Notes: generated from the letters alone by a model not told the origin. 64,000 bases of DNA from Oscillospiraceae bacterium (GCA_024404915.1 JAKSPJ010000002.1:143803-207802), one strand, 5' to 3'; shown: positions 27,864 through 36,918, numbered from the stretch's first letter. A program made the numbers and translations.

Positions 27864-30800
27864 ATGGGGTTTAAAATTAAAAATGGCGTTTTGCTGAAAT
27901 ATGAAGGCACAGGCGCACTGGAACGTCTAGGTATCCGCAAACAGGATGAAACACTTACTGTTCCGAAGAATGTCACACAAATTGCAGATGAAGCATTCAC
28001 CATGACGGAAATCAGCAGTATTTCTATTCCGTCATCGGTTGCAGCCATCGGTGAAAGAAGCTTTTCCCTGTGTGCAGAACTGCATACTGTCGCATTTACA
28101 GAAGGACTGCGTGAAATCGGCATCAACGCATTTGACGGATGCCATGTGCTTCGGAGTGCGGCACTGCCGGACAGTATCCACTCCATTGGTGCATGGGCCT
28201 TCTGCAACTGCAGCGGTCTGCGTTCTGTCAGTATTCCGGAACACATTGATACCATTGCCAGGGGCACATTCTCCGGCTGTTCAAAGCTTGAGGAACTGAC
28301 GATTCCAGGCAATGTCAAATATCTGGATAATCGTGCATTCTATGCATGTACATCTCTTGTCAATCTGACTCTGTCCAAAGGACTGAAAACAATCGGACGA
28401 GAGGCTTTTGCTTGCTGTTCTTCTTTGGCAACAGTTTATATTCCCGAAACAGTGACTGAAATCTGTGAGGATGCTTTCGCAGGATGCTCGGAACTGCGTA
28501 CAGTAGTAATTCCGCCATCTGTGACAAAGCTGCATCCCTACGCATTCGGCACTGACAGCAATGTTCAGACAATTACCACAGTTACCGGCAGTGTTGCCCA
28601 TCAGTATGCCCAGATGCACGGCATCATGTGCTATACCGAACGGGAAGCCAATCTGCTGCGTGGCTGCAACCCGGCATTTTTTATTGAATATGGTGTATTA
28701 AAAAAATATACCCAGGAGTATAATGTCCGGGATATTATGATTCCGGAAGGCGTCATCCGTATTGGAAAGCATGCCTTTGAGCAGAATCGTCAGCTGGTAT
28801 CCATTGTGGTGCCGGAGGGCGTTGTAGATATTGACAACTACGCCTTTAACGGCTGCCGCAGTCTGCAGCGCATCTATCTGCCATCCACATTGAAGAGCAT
28901 CGGAAAATTCGCATTCCGTGATTGTCCGCTTCTGGAGGTCATTCTGCCCCAGGGTATTGAAACTGTGGAAAGAAACGCCTTCCAGGGCTGTACATCCCTG
29001 CGCAGATTCTATATGCCGGATACACTGAAAAAGCTGGAAAACGAAGCACTGCGTGACTGCATGTCACTGACTGCACTGCAGTTTTCCGCTAATACGGAAA
29101 TCATCAGCGACAGCGTGTGCAGCGGCTGTTCCTCATTGCGGAGAGTTGTGATTCCGGAAGGCCCGAAATATATTCATCAGAATGCATTCCGTGGCTGCAG
29201 CAGTCTTCAGGAAATCTATATTCCTGACAGCGTGCAGGAAATTTCAGGAAATGCCTTTGCAGATACACCGCTGTTCCGTATGACGGCAGGCCACTATATT
29301 GTGGGAAGATTCCTGATTAAAGCAGACGGCTACAGTCCCATTCCTGTGGGCGTTCACCGTATCGGTCCACGTGCATTTGAGCGTGGCGGACTGCGTCAGG
29401 CAGTCATCCCGGAGGGCGTCATCAGCATTGGAGACAATGCCTTCTCCAACTGCGGTGTCCTGACAAATGTGATTATCCCAAAGACAGTAACAGAAATCGG
29501 CGTAGACGCTTTCGCCAATACGCCATGGATGTCCCGACGCACCGAGCCATTTACCATTGCCGGCGCAAATATTCTGATGCACGCCAATATCTCACAGCCG
29601 CATGTCACAATTCAGACCGGCGTGCGCTGTATTGGTCCGAGTGCATTTGCACAGCTTCGTATTATGCATATTACTGTTCCGGAGGGCGTTCTGCGGCTTC
29701 AGCATGGCGCATTCTCCTATTGCGAGCAGCTTGAAATCATCGAACTGCCTTCCACATTACGGCAGATTGACGGCTATATTTTCCATGGATGCACAAAACT
29801 GAAGATTGTTAAATTCAGAGAAGGCCCGACAAAAATCGGTCATGCAATGTTCAGCAGCTGTGTTTCACTGAAAAAAGTGAAACTGCCAGGAACATTGACA
29901 GAAATCGAAAACGAGGCATTCTATCACTCCGGCATTGAGAAGATTATCATTCCCGATGGTGTTACCCGAATCGGTCAGTCTGCATTCAGCCATTGCGACA
30001 GTCTGACAGATGTGGTGATTCCTGCTTCCGTCACTGATATCAGCGAAAACGCATTTACAGAGTGCCCGAAATTCAGACTTCACGCAGAAGAGGGCAGCTT
30101 TGCAGAGCGTTATGCCAAACAGCATCATATGATGATGACGCTCGTTCCGCTGAATATGGATGCAATGCTGGCTGAAATTGAGGATGATCCCGAGGACGAA
30201 CCCGTAATGGAACAGCCCGCCGCTCCGAAGAAAAACCGTGGCGCACAGATGCCGGGTGCAATGGATCCTGATTTCCTGTTCCAGTCTCCAGCAGAGGAGG
30301 CAGCAGAGCCACAGGAAGAAGATATCCCGGAGAAGGCTATGGGCGGTCCTATTAACCCTGATTTTTTCGATAATCCCATGGTTCCCGATGAAGAACCTGA
30401 TAATCCGCCCCAGGCAGCAACAGATTCGGAGCAAGTATCAGATTTGCCTGCTGAAACAGATAAGGTAACCACTTCGGAAGATACGGAGAAGATTACCGAA
30501 GAAAAGCAGGAAATCCCGGAGGAAGCTGCGCCGAAGCCGGAAGCTGATGTTCCCGAGGAAGCTGCTGAAACGGAATCTTCCAAAGAGGAGAAAGAAAAAC
30601 CTGAGCCGCAGCCTGAGAAGAAAAAAGTTCTCAGCTTTGTGGAAGAGGAAGAAATGAATTATGCGGAACGTGTGAAGCGTGAATTGGAGGAAGCCAGGAA
30701 AAAATCTGTTCCGGTAGATCCCAAAGCAAAGCTTCCGCAGGTGACAGTCAAAAAAGAGAAGGCTGCGAAGCCGATTCCGAAGCAGAAGGTCAAACACCCG

Positions 30801-31163
30801 AAAAAGGAGTTAACCGAGGAGGAGAAGGAACTGGCATTGCGGGCTAAGGAGACGCCGGAGGAGACAAAGGCTCGTCGCCGTGCGAAATTGCTGGATGACC
30901 TGCCCGATGTGGATGATATGCCGGCACGGAAGCCGAAGCAGTCAGCCGCCCATAAAGAACAACCTGCTGCATCCAGGCCGGAGCCGCTGCCTATTCCCGA
31001 GGAGGAAGGAGCATTCCTCACCGATGAAGAACCGGATATTCCCAAGCTGGACAAAAATCTGGATTCTGTTCTGCCAAATGTGAGTGAGCCTGCCGATGGA
31101 GAAGACCCCTTTGCAGATATTCACTGGAATGATGAGCAGACCACGTTCACCATACGATTCTGA
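27864..31163 (+). CDS. Giant BspA-type leucine-rich repeat protein with charged C-terminal tail
   Basis: The protein has 1,099 residues from the ATG at 27864 (AGGAGG site). About residues 1-770 are LRR_5/BspA-type repeats of roughly 23 residues (A-F-x-x-C-x-x-L-x-x-I-x-I-P); I count 27 units. The rest (about 780-1099) is a low-complexity tail very rich in Glu, Lys and Pro, with Lys/Arg blocks near 960-1030. There is no signal peptide, no membrane segment and no sortase motif, although BspA-like proteins are usually cell-surface. It may be cytoplasmic or exported by another route. Role unknown; the repeats suggest protein binding. Monocistronic. Confidence 0.85.
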   Translation: MGFKIKNGVLLKYEGTGALERLGIRKQDETLTVPKNVTQIADEAFTMTEISSISIPSSVAAIGERSFSLCAELHTVAFTEGLREIGINAFDGCHVLRSAALPDSIHSIGAWAFCNCSGLRSVSIPEHIDTIARGTFSGCSKLEELTIPGNVKYLDNRAFYACTSLVNLTLSKGLKTIGREAFACCSSLATVYIPETVTEICEDAFAGCSELRTVVIPPSVTKLHPYAFGTDSNVQTITTVTGSVAHQYAQMHGIMCYTEREANLLRGCNPAFFIEYGVLKKYTQEYNVRDIMIPEGVIRIGKHAFEQNRQLVSIVVPEGVVDIDNYAFNGCRSLQRIYLPSTLKSIGKFAFRDCPLLEVILPQGIETVERNAFQGCTSLRRFYMPDTLKKLENEALRDCMSLTALQFSANTEIISDSVCSGCSSLRRVVIPEGPKYIHQNAFRGCSSLQEIYIPDSVQEISGNAFADTPLFRMTAGHYIVGRFLIKADGYSPIPVGVHRIGPRAFERGGLRQAVIPEGVISIGDNAFSNCGVLTNVIIPKTVTEIGVDAFANTPWMSRRTEPFTIAGANILMHANISQPHVTIQTGVRCIGPSAFAQLRIMHITVPEGVLRLQHGAFSYCEQLEIIELPSTLRQIDGYIFHGCTKLKIVKFREGPTKIGHAMFSSCVSLKKVKLPGTLTEIENEAFYHSGIEKIIIPDGVTRIGQSAFSHCDSLTDVVIPASVTDISENAFTECPKFRLHAEEGSFAERYAKQHHMMMTLVPLNMDAMLAEIEDDPEDEPVMEQPAAPKKNRGAQMPGAMDPDFLFQSPAEEAAEPQEEDIPEKAMGGPINPDFFDNPMVPDEEPDNPPQAATDSEQVSDLPAETDKVTTSEDTEKITEEKQEIPEEAAPKPEADVPEEAAETESSKEEKEKPEPQPEKKKVLSFVEEEEMNYAERVKRELEEARKKSVPVDPKAKLPQVTVKKEKAAKPIPKQKVKHPKKELTEEEKELALRAKETPEETKARRRAKLLDDLPDVDDMPARKPKQSAAHKEQPAASRPEPLPIPEEEGAFLTDEEPDIPKLDKNLDSVLPNVSEPADGEDPFADIHWNDEQTTFTIRF

Positions 31164-31169
31164 TATGCG

Positions 31170-31205
31170 AAAACACCGCTTGCATCAGCAGGCGGTGTTT
31201 TTTTG
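31170..31205 (+). terminator. Terminator of the leucine-rich repeat gene
   Basis: Stem AAACACCGC(T)TGC / GCAGGCGGTGTTT is followed by seven T residues. Confidence 0.88.
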
Positions 31206-31233
31206 GAGAGATTATACTTTGACTTCATAAATA

Positions 31234-31267
31234 AGCAGGGCGTATTGCTATTGCAATACGCCCTGCT
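31234..31267 (-). terminator. Terminator of the dockerin/Thr-repeat gene
   Basis: A 15-bp perfect stem (AGCAGGGCGTATTGC / GCAATACGCCCTGCT) with a 4-base loop is followed on the minus strand by TTATTTAT. Confidence 0.8.
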
Positions 31268-31298
31268 CTTATACATTCAGAATCAATGCATTCAGGAA

Positions 31299-33773
31299 TT
31301 AGTCGAGGTTCCAACCATTCTCAGAAGTTGCATTGTCATCAGCGCCAAGAGGTGCTGCGTGGAGTGCGTGGTTCGGAACAACAGCCTGGCCAACAACACT
31401 TGCATCATTCCAGCCTGCACCACTCAGAACAACGTTGTTCTCCAGGTAGTATGCCAGAATGTTCTGTGCATCGATTGCCTGAAGCTCACCGTTACCGTCG
31501 TGTACGTCAGCTGCATAGTGAGAGAACTGGAAGATTTCCTTCTTGCGAGAGCTCTGGTTTGCCAGGAAGCCTGCTTCATCGAGAACTTCCAGTGCAGTCT
31601 TGCCCATAACCTGAGTCTCCAGATAGTACATCAAAGCCTGCTGAGCATCGAGAGAATCGATAGAACCATTCAGGTCTGCGTCACCACGGAGTGTGATGTA
31701 AACACGGAGCTTGTCAATCTGCTTGCCGTTGTAAAGGCCTTCCTGCTCAATCAGCTCTGTGCCGAAGCCGTGATCGAAGATTACAGACTGAACTGCATCC
31801 TCGTCAACCAGTTTCAGGTTTACAGGAACGTAGTCATAGCCGAGGCCTTCGCCCAGTGTCAGCTCATTTACATTTGATGCTTCCGGCTTAAATGCATCTG
31901 TAACATCAACAACTTCCGGCTGATCTACGCCAGCGAGTACGAAGTGAAGCTTAACGCTCAGTTCGGAAATATCAAATGCTTCATCTTCCTCGCTCCAGTA
32001 GAGGAGGTTATCCTTTGTAAGACCATTTACCTCGAAGGAAACATATGTTGCATATGTGGTGCTTGTGGTCTCGATCTCGCCGCCTTCTTTTGTAGTAGTG
32101 GTGCTTGTGGTCTCGATCTCGCCGCCTTCTTTTGTAGTAGTGGTGCTTGTAGTCTCAATCTCGCCGCCGTTCTTTGTAGTAGTGGTGCTTGTGGTCTCGA
32201 TCTCGCCACCTTCTTTTGTAGTAGTAGTGGTGCTTGTGGTCTCGATCTCGCCGCCTTCTTTTGTAGTAGTAGTGGTGCTTGTGGTCTCGATCTCGCCGCC
32301 TTCTTTTGTAGTAGTAGTGGTGGTTGTCGTGTCAGTTGTTGTAGTGGTAGTTGTAGTGGATGTTGTTGTAGTGGTAGTTGTAGTAGATGTTGTTGTAGTT
32401 GTTGTTGTTGTTTCTTCCACAAGATCATCCAGAACGATTTCATCGATTACACGGATGATGTCGAAGTAAACCTTACCCTCTGTGGTGTAGTTTGTATCAG
32501 CTGTTGCGAATACTTCCTTGTGGGAAACAACGTCAACAATCATCTTGTCCTCTGCTGCATACTTCTCAATCAGATCAGCATCGTTCTGCAGTGCTGCAAG
32601 CAGCTCAGCGTGCTGATCGTCCGGGAGCTTGAACTCCAGGCTGCCGTTGCATGCGTTTACGTCAACAACCCAGTCATAGGACTCATTCAGGATATACTTC
32701 ACATCAGATGTGGAAAGATCAACCTCTGCAACGCCGCTCAGGTACTTGTTTGCAGTTGCAACAACCTTATCAGCAATTTTGTTTACTCTGTTGTCATCCA
32801 GATACGGAGTAGCAGCATCCGGCTTCTTGTTCTCGAATGTTGCAACATAACGCTTCGGCAGCTTGCTCTTTACTTCCTCAGCCAGCTCGTTGTACATTGC
32901 ATCTGCATCCAGCTTAGCAGCCTCATAGTGATAGCTGATGGTGTTTACTCTGTCCAGAGCTGCATTTGCCTTAGCATCAACTCTTTCGAAAACGCTCAGA
33001 GTATCATCGACCAGGCTTGTGAACTCTTCAATCGGACCGCCTGTCTTTGCAGCAGAATCAATCAGAATCTGTCTGACCTCTGCTACCTTGCGCTGGCAGT
33101 ACTTTTCTGCCTGCTCAGGAGTAGTAATCTTGTTGCCCAGCTCGTCGATGAATGTTGTCTTGTATGCAACAGTCTTTGTTGCGTAGTCCAGCTCAGCATC
33201 AACACGGATAGTACCGTTCATTACCAGAGAAGACCAGTCAACATTAATTTCGATGCCGTTATCTGTGGTGATCTTTCCGATCTTGTTGTTTCTCTTCAGC
33301 AGTTCCTCAACTGCACGGGAAACAACGAAGGAGAAATCAGTAACCTCAGCAACTGCATAAGCAGTGCCGTCCGGCTCTGCGTAGCCTTCAGCATCGCCCA
33401 GGGAAGAAATGATATCTTCGATGTCAGCCGGTGTGAAGTACTTGGATGCGTACTGTTCCAGAAGCTTCTTTGCATTCTCACGGTAATCCTGCATGTTTCT
33501 TTCAATCAGGATTGCGTCAGAAGCGGTCAGAGCAACGTTGATCTTGTCTGCCCAGTTGGAAGGCTGTTCCTTGCCCTCTCTTGTTGCGATTTCCGGATGA
33601 ACCTCAGGAACCGGAACATCGAGGATCTGTGCCTTGTTGACAACAAGGTTTGCGCTTGCTGAACCAGTGAGATCAGCTGCGCTGATGTTGACATTCATAG
33701 TTGCTGCAATCTGGCTTGCAAGAAGCACAGAAGAGGAAGCAACTGCGAGTGTGCGCTTGAAAAGTGATTTCAT
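31299..33773 (-). CDS. Secreted protein with Thr-rich tandem repeats and dockerin-like C-terminus
   Basis: The protein has 824 residues. It has a signal peptide (about 1-32) and an N-terminal region of about 410 residues with helical, charged sequence that I do not recognise. A Thr-rich linker (about 450-580) contains six K-E-G-G-E-I-E-T-T-S-T units. Next come a short beta-rich region and two dockerin-like loops, G-D-A-D-L-N-G-S-I-D-S-L-D and D-V-H-D-G-N-G-E-L-Q-A-I-D, each followed by an A-x-Q-A/N-x-L-x-Y-Y-L helix. The loops are about 70 residues apart, wider than in a standard type I dockerin. A structural or adhesion role in a cellulosome is possible. The ATG follows AAAGGAGAGG. Confidence 0.78.
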   Translation of the reverse strand: MKSLFKRTLAVASSSVLLASQIAATMNVNISAADLTGSASANLVVNKAQILDVPVPEVHPEIATREGKEQPSNWADKINVALTASDAILIERNMQDYRENAKKLLEQYASKYFTPADIEDIISSLGDAEGYAEPDGTAYAVAEVTDFSFVVSRAVEELLKRNNKIGKITTDNGIEINVDWSSLVMNGTIRVDAELDYATKTVAYKTTFIDELGNKITTPEQAEKYCQRKVAEVRQILIDSAAKTGGPIEEFTSLVDDTLSVFERVDAKANAALDRVNTISYHYEAAKLDADAMYNELAEEVKSKLPKRYVATFENKKPDAATPYLDDNRVNKIADKVVATANKYLSGVAEVDLSTSDVKYILNESYDWVVDVNACNGSLEFKLPDDQHAELLAALQNDADLIEKYAAEDKMIVDVVSHKEVFATADTNYTTEGKVYFDIIRVIDEIVLDDLVEETTTTTTTTSTTTTTTTTSTTTTTTTTDTTTTTTTTKEGGEIETTSTTTTTKEGGEIETTSTTTTTKEGGEIETTSTTTTKNGGEIETTSTTTTKEGGEIETTSTTTTKEGGEIETTSTTYATYVSFEVNGLTKDNLLYWSEEDEAFDISELSVKLHFVLAGVDQPEVVDVTDAFKPEASNVNELTLGEGLGYDYVPVNLKLVDEDAVQSVIFDHGFGTELIEQEGLYNGKQIDKLRVYITLRGDADLNGSIDSLDAQQALMYYLETQVMGKTALEVLDEAGFLANQSSRKKEIFQFSHYAADVHDGNGELQAIDAQNILAYYLENNVVLSGAGWNDASVVGQAVVPNHALHAAPLGADDNATSENGWNLD
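32056..32316. repeat. Six tandem repeats (3 x 42 bp, 3 x 45 bp) inside the dockerin-like gene
   Basis: In-frame units begin at 32056, 32098, 32140, 32182, 32227 and 32272. The last three are 3 bases longer (one extra Thr codon). Units are near-identical, with unit 3 the most diverged (Asn for Glu). The array encodes the linker repeats and could change copy number by slippage or recombination. Confidence 0.92.
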
Positions 33774-34128
33774 TTAAACCTCTCCTTTGTAAAATATAGA
33801 TATTATGTACGGAATGCGCGAATCCGACGGCCGGTATCCCAAGAGCCGTTATCTATGAGTTTTCGTCATGTCGCACATTTACACATTGATATTATATCAT
33901 TCTTCTTTTGAAAATGCAAGCTTTTTTTTCCTAATTGTAAAATATCTACAAAGTATAAATACTATGCCTAATCTGTTTGGCTAATTTAGATACACTACAC
34001 TTCAAAATTTCCCCTTTCTTCGTACTTTTTCCAAGGATTCAGGCCATCTTTTCAATTGATACAGTGCTTCGCAAAAAATCAGAATTCAGGTTAAAAATAA
34101 AAATAATATAAAAATATCACAAAAACTA
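33774..34128 (-). promoter_or_regulatory. Upstream region of the dockerin-like gene
   Basis: On the minus strand TTGCAT (33914-33919), 17 bases, TATAAT (33891-33896) forms a promoter with a leader of about 110 bases. The remaining A+T-rich bases up to 34128 show no gene. Confidence 0.6.
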
Positions 34129-34157
34129 TTGACATTCGAAAGAAAATGTGTTATAAT
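34129..34157 (+). promoter_or_regulatory. Consensus promoter of a non-coding transcription unit
   Basis: An exact TTGACA (34129-34134), 17 bases, exact TATAAT (34152-34157). It is among the strongest promoters in the window, yet no long reading frame follows. Confidence 0.85.
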
Positions 34158-34163
34158 AGAACC

Positions 34164-34545
34164 ATAAGAAAAAGAGGGTTGGAGGTGAACCCGATGCAGT
34201 AAGCAGAACGACTACCACTGCAACGATACCGCTTCAGCGGATAATAGAAAGGATGCGATTCCAATGGGTTACGAGGAGAACACTGATTACTGATTCTGAA
34301 TAAAGGATGTGTTTCCGATGTAAACAATGATTTTGCACTTCACGAAAGCAAGATTATACGAGAAGGATGTGTTTCCAATGCAGTCGCATTGAGCTGAACA
34401 AACTGCCCGGCAGGGATGCCGCAGTGTGTCAGATATAAGTCTTGATTGTACCTGTGCTTCATACGCTCACCCGTGCGGGCGATGAGGCGATGATAATAAT
34501 AAAAAACACCGCATTCGGCAGAGCCCGGATGCGGTGTTGTTTTTT
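34164..34545 (+). ncRNA. Putative structured small RNA with four ribosome-site/ATG modules
   Basis: The unit runs from a consensus promoter to a strong terminator and holds no long frame. Four related modules occur, each a short hairpin or pseudo-hairpin with a GGAGG/AAGGA site followed by ATG. The first has GGGTT-ggaggtg-AACCC and ATG at 34194. The others are AAAGGATGCGATTCC with ATG at 34264, AAAGGATGTGTTTCC with ATG at 34318, and AAGGATGTGTTTCC with ATG at 34378. The frames opened are tiny: M-Q-stop, M-G-Y-E-E-N-T-D-Y-stop, M-stop and M-Q-S-H-stop. Between them are further stems, such as CCGC-ttca-GCGG and CAATGC-agtc-GCATTG. It is not tmRNA, RNase P, 6S or SRP RNA by motif inspection. Function unknown. 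Confidence 0.6.
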
Positions 34546-34547
34546 TG
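34502..34547. terminator. Bidirectional terminator of the small-RNA unit and the convergent gene
   Basis: Stem AACACCGCAT(T)CGG / CCGGATGCGGTGTT is flanked by A6 on the left and T7 on the right, serving both strands. Confidence 0.88.
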
Positions 34548-34550
34548 CTG

Positions 34551-35066
34551 TTATTTGCAGTTGCAAATCTGACATCCGACCCAGGTTTCAAAAATGCCAT
34601 GTCTTCTGCATTTGGGAAATTCACAGAATCCTGGGTCTTCTTCATCCAGGTTATCCAGCCATACTGCCAGAACATTTTCATTCACATCCTCTTTCCGCAG
34701 TCTGGAAAATCCCTTTCGGAACCAGCCGAGAATCGGACGGAGATTCGGCTCATTGGGCACATAGTTTAATTTGTCCCAGTCTGTTTTTCTGGATGCAGCG
34801 TCCACCACACGAACCATGAACTGTCTGTCCGTCTCAAAGGTTTCCGCATTCCAGGGCATTTCCGCCAGGCAAAAGCCAATCATGCCGCTGCCAATTTTTC
34901 TGTCATGTTCCGCCAGCCAGACAATCAGCCGCTTCTGACTGTCCGTTTCTGCCAGATGCGTTCCGGCCAGCAATAAAACTGAAATCAGCACATTGGTGCC
35001 CTGGTCTGAAATGCTGACGGTTTCGTCTTCAGAATCACTTCTGCGAATGGAAAAGTAATTTGCCAT
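34551..35066 (-). CDS. Conserved-looking hypothetical protein
   Basis: I do not recognise this 171-residue protein. It is soluble, rich in charged and aromatic residues, with no signal peptide. The N-terminus reads M-A-N-Y-F-S-I-R-R-S-D; the last 25 residues contain Cys clusters (C-x4-C and C-x2-C-x-C), which might bind a metal. The ATG has a strong AAGGAG site. It is transcribed alone toward the small-RNA unit, with a shared terminator between them. Confidence 0.65.
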   Translation of the reverse strand: MANYFSIRRSDSEDETVSISDQGTNVLISVLLLAGTHLAETDSQKRLIVWLAEHDRKIGSGMIGFCLAEMPWNAETFETDRQFMVRVVDAASRKTDWDKLNYVPNEPNLRPILGWFRKGFSRLRKEDVNENVLAVWLDNLDEEDPGFCEFPKCRRHGIFETWVGCQICNCK

Positions 35067-35194
35067 CTCTTTGTCTCCTTCTTTCTTCGGTAGGAATGCT
35101 TTTATGTGCCTGCTTCAGAAGCTTACAGTTCGGGATTCCAAGAAAGAATCCCATTCTCAAGCAGTCATTCTTTATAAAAGGTATAGAAGCATTT

Positions 35195-36607
35195 TTATGT
35201 ATCTTTTTTCATCTGTGCGCTGCATTTCTCAAGTACCGCAAAGGCCTGCTTCAGATTGCTGACGCCCTCCAGCTGCATAGCGAAGCGTTCTGTCTGCAGA
35301 GATTTCAGTGTCTGTCTTGGCAGGATGCACATTCTGAATCCCAGTCGTTCCGCCTCCTGAATCCGCAGTGCAGCATTGGAAACAGAGCGAAGTTCTCCGC
35401 CCAAGCCGATTTCTCCGAAGGCGATGACCGTTTCCGGGATAGGTTTATCCATCAGTGCAGAGTAAAGTGAAAGAGCCACTGCGAGATCTCCTGCAGGCTC
35501 ATTCAGCCGAAAACCGCCAATGATATTCAGGTACACATCCAGTGCGCCAAAATAAAGTCCCAGACGCTTTTCCAGTACCGCCAGCAAAATGCAGACACGG
35601 TTGTAATCGTATCCCGTGGCGGTGCGCCTTGGAGATGACAGATTGCTTTTGGAAACCAACGCCTGAATTTCTGCAAGAATCGGGCGGCTTCCTTCTATCA
35701 TACAGCCGACACAGGTGCCCGAAACACCGATTGGCCTGCCATCCAGCAGCATCGCAGAGGGATTCTTCACTTCCGAAAGGCCCTTGTCATTCATTTCAAA
35801 AACGCCGATTTCGTTGGTGGAACCGAATCTGTTTTTGACAGCACGGAGAATACGCATACTCTGATAGCGTTCCCCTTCAAATATCAGCACGGCATCCACA
35901 ATATGCTCCATCACCTTCGGTCCTGCAATGGAACCTTCCTTGGTAACATGTCCCACCAGCAAAATGGGAATTTCTTTTGCCTTTGCAGTCTGCATAAACA
36001 GATTTGTACATTCTCTGACCTGGGGCACAGAGCCGGAACCGGATACAATGCCGGAAATATGCATCGTCTGAATGGAATCAATAATTACGATGTCCGGTTC
36101 TGTTTCCATAATGGTGCTGCAAACAGCTTCCGCATCGCTCAGCGTCAGCAGATACAGGCTTTCTGTATCCACGCCTAGGCGCATGGCACGCAGCTTGATC
36201 TGCCTTGCTGATTCTTCGCCGGAAACATACAAAACAGAGTGACTCTCCCCCAGATACTGGCAGACCTGCAGGAGAAGCGTACTTTTTCCGATGCCGGGTT
36301 CACCGCCCAGCAATACCACAGAGCCTTTCACAAGTCCGCCGCCCAGCACCCGGTTGAATTCGGAAATGCCGGTATCATAGCGGATGTCTTCGTTGACCCC
36401 CACATCTGCCAGTTCCCTGATCTGCGCAGAATAATCTGCGGTACGATGGGCATTTCCCGCAGCATGAACGCCTGTGACGGCAGAAAGAACCTCAGGCAGT
36501 GCCTCTTCAATGGTATTCCATGCGCCGCACTGTCTGCACTGGCCTTCCCATTTCATATATTCCGCACCGCAGGCAGTGCACTCGTAATGTATTTTTGCCT
36601 TTGCCAA
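35195..36607 (-). CDS. radA: DNA repair protein RadA
   Basis: RadA is a DnaB-type helicase that processes recombination intermediates. The protein has 470 residues. It has an N-terminal C4 zinc finger (C-T-A-C-G...C-R-Q-C-G), a RecA-like core with Walker A G-E-P-G-I-G-K-S-T, the K-N-R-F-G signature, and a C-terminal Lon-protease-like domain. The start is TTG at 36607, supported by GGAGG with ideal spacing and by alignment of the usual M-A-K-x-K start. It lies 15 bases behind a small membrane-protein gene. Confidence 0.95.
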   Translation of the reverse strand: MAKAKIHYECTACGAEYMKWEGQCRQCGAWNTIEEALPEVLSAVTGVHAAGNAHRTADYSAQIRELADVGVNEDIRYDTGISEFNRVLGGGLVKGSVVLLGGEPGIGKSTLLLQVCQYLGESHSVLYVSGEESARQIKLRAMRLGVDTESLYLLTLSDAEAVCSTIMETEPDIVIIDSIQTMHISGIVSGSGSVPQVRECTNLFMQTAKAKEIPILLVGHVTKEGSIAGPKVMEHIVDAVLIFEGERYQSMRILRAVKNRFGSTNEIGVFEMNDKGLSEVKNPSAMLLDGRPIGVSGTCVGCMIEGSRPILAEIQALVSKSNLSSPRRTATGYDYNRVCILLAVLEKRLGLYFGALDVYLNIIGGFRLNEPAGDLAVALSLYSALMDKPIPETVIAFGEIGLGGELRSVSNAALRIQEAERLGFRMCILPRQTLKSLQTERFAMQLEGVSNLKQAFAVLEKCSAQMKKDT

Positions 36608-36622
36608 GGGATACCTCCAGTG

Positions 36623-36802
36623 TCAGCGAATCAGCGGAATCAGAATAAAGCCCACCAGCATTGCGAAAATCACAAAGAGAATTGCAATGCGGAGACCCAA
36701 CGGCTTGGAAGAGCCGGATGTTTTTTTTCGTGGTGCAGCTTCCGGACGGTTCTGAGGCTGATTTTTGTGGGCAGAATGCTTCTTTTTTGTTTTTTTGCTC
36801 AT
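36623..36802 (-). CDS. Small single-pass membrane protein upstream of radA
   Basis: This is a 59-residue protein with a very basic, Lys-rich N-terminal half (M-S-K-K-T-K-K-K-H-S-A-H-K...) and one C-terminal membrane helix (about 37-57, I-A-I-L-F-V-I-F-A-M-L-V-G-F-I-L). The ATG at 36802 is preceded by AGGAGGA with good spacing, and a promoter lies upstream (36835-36863), so the gene is very probably real. It is co-transcribed with radA. Function unknown. Confidence 0.75.
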   Translation of the reverse strand: MSKKTKKKHSAHKNQPQNRPEAAPRKKTSGSSKPLGLRIAILFVIFAMLVGFILIPLIR

Positions 36803-36834
36803 GAGAGTTGTCCTCCTTGCGTATCGTTTTTTTT

Positions 36835-36863
36835 ATTATAACACAAAGAAGCAAGAAATGCAA
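36835..36863 (-). promoter_or_regulatory. Promoter of the small membrane protein and radA
   Basis: On the minus strand TTGCAT (36858-36863), 17 bases, TATAAT (36835-36840). Confidence 0.65.
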
Positions 36864-36918
36864 TATATGATCGCAGGTGTTATTCGTGATTTGATTATGA
36901 ATTCTTATTTCAGAACAC

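Noticed and set aside
32056..32316. CRISPR-like array
   Set aside because: Repeats are contiguous without unique spacers and encode the Thr-rich linker in frame.
34164..34545. tmRNA, RNase P RNA, 6S RNA or a CsrB-type CsrA sponge
   Set aside because: No tRNA-like ends or tag frame, no RNase P core motifs, no 6S bubble. The GGA repeats lie in the stems rather than in loops as in CsrB, and there is no evidence for CsrA in the window.
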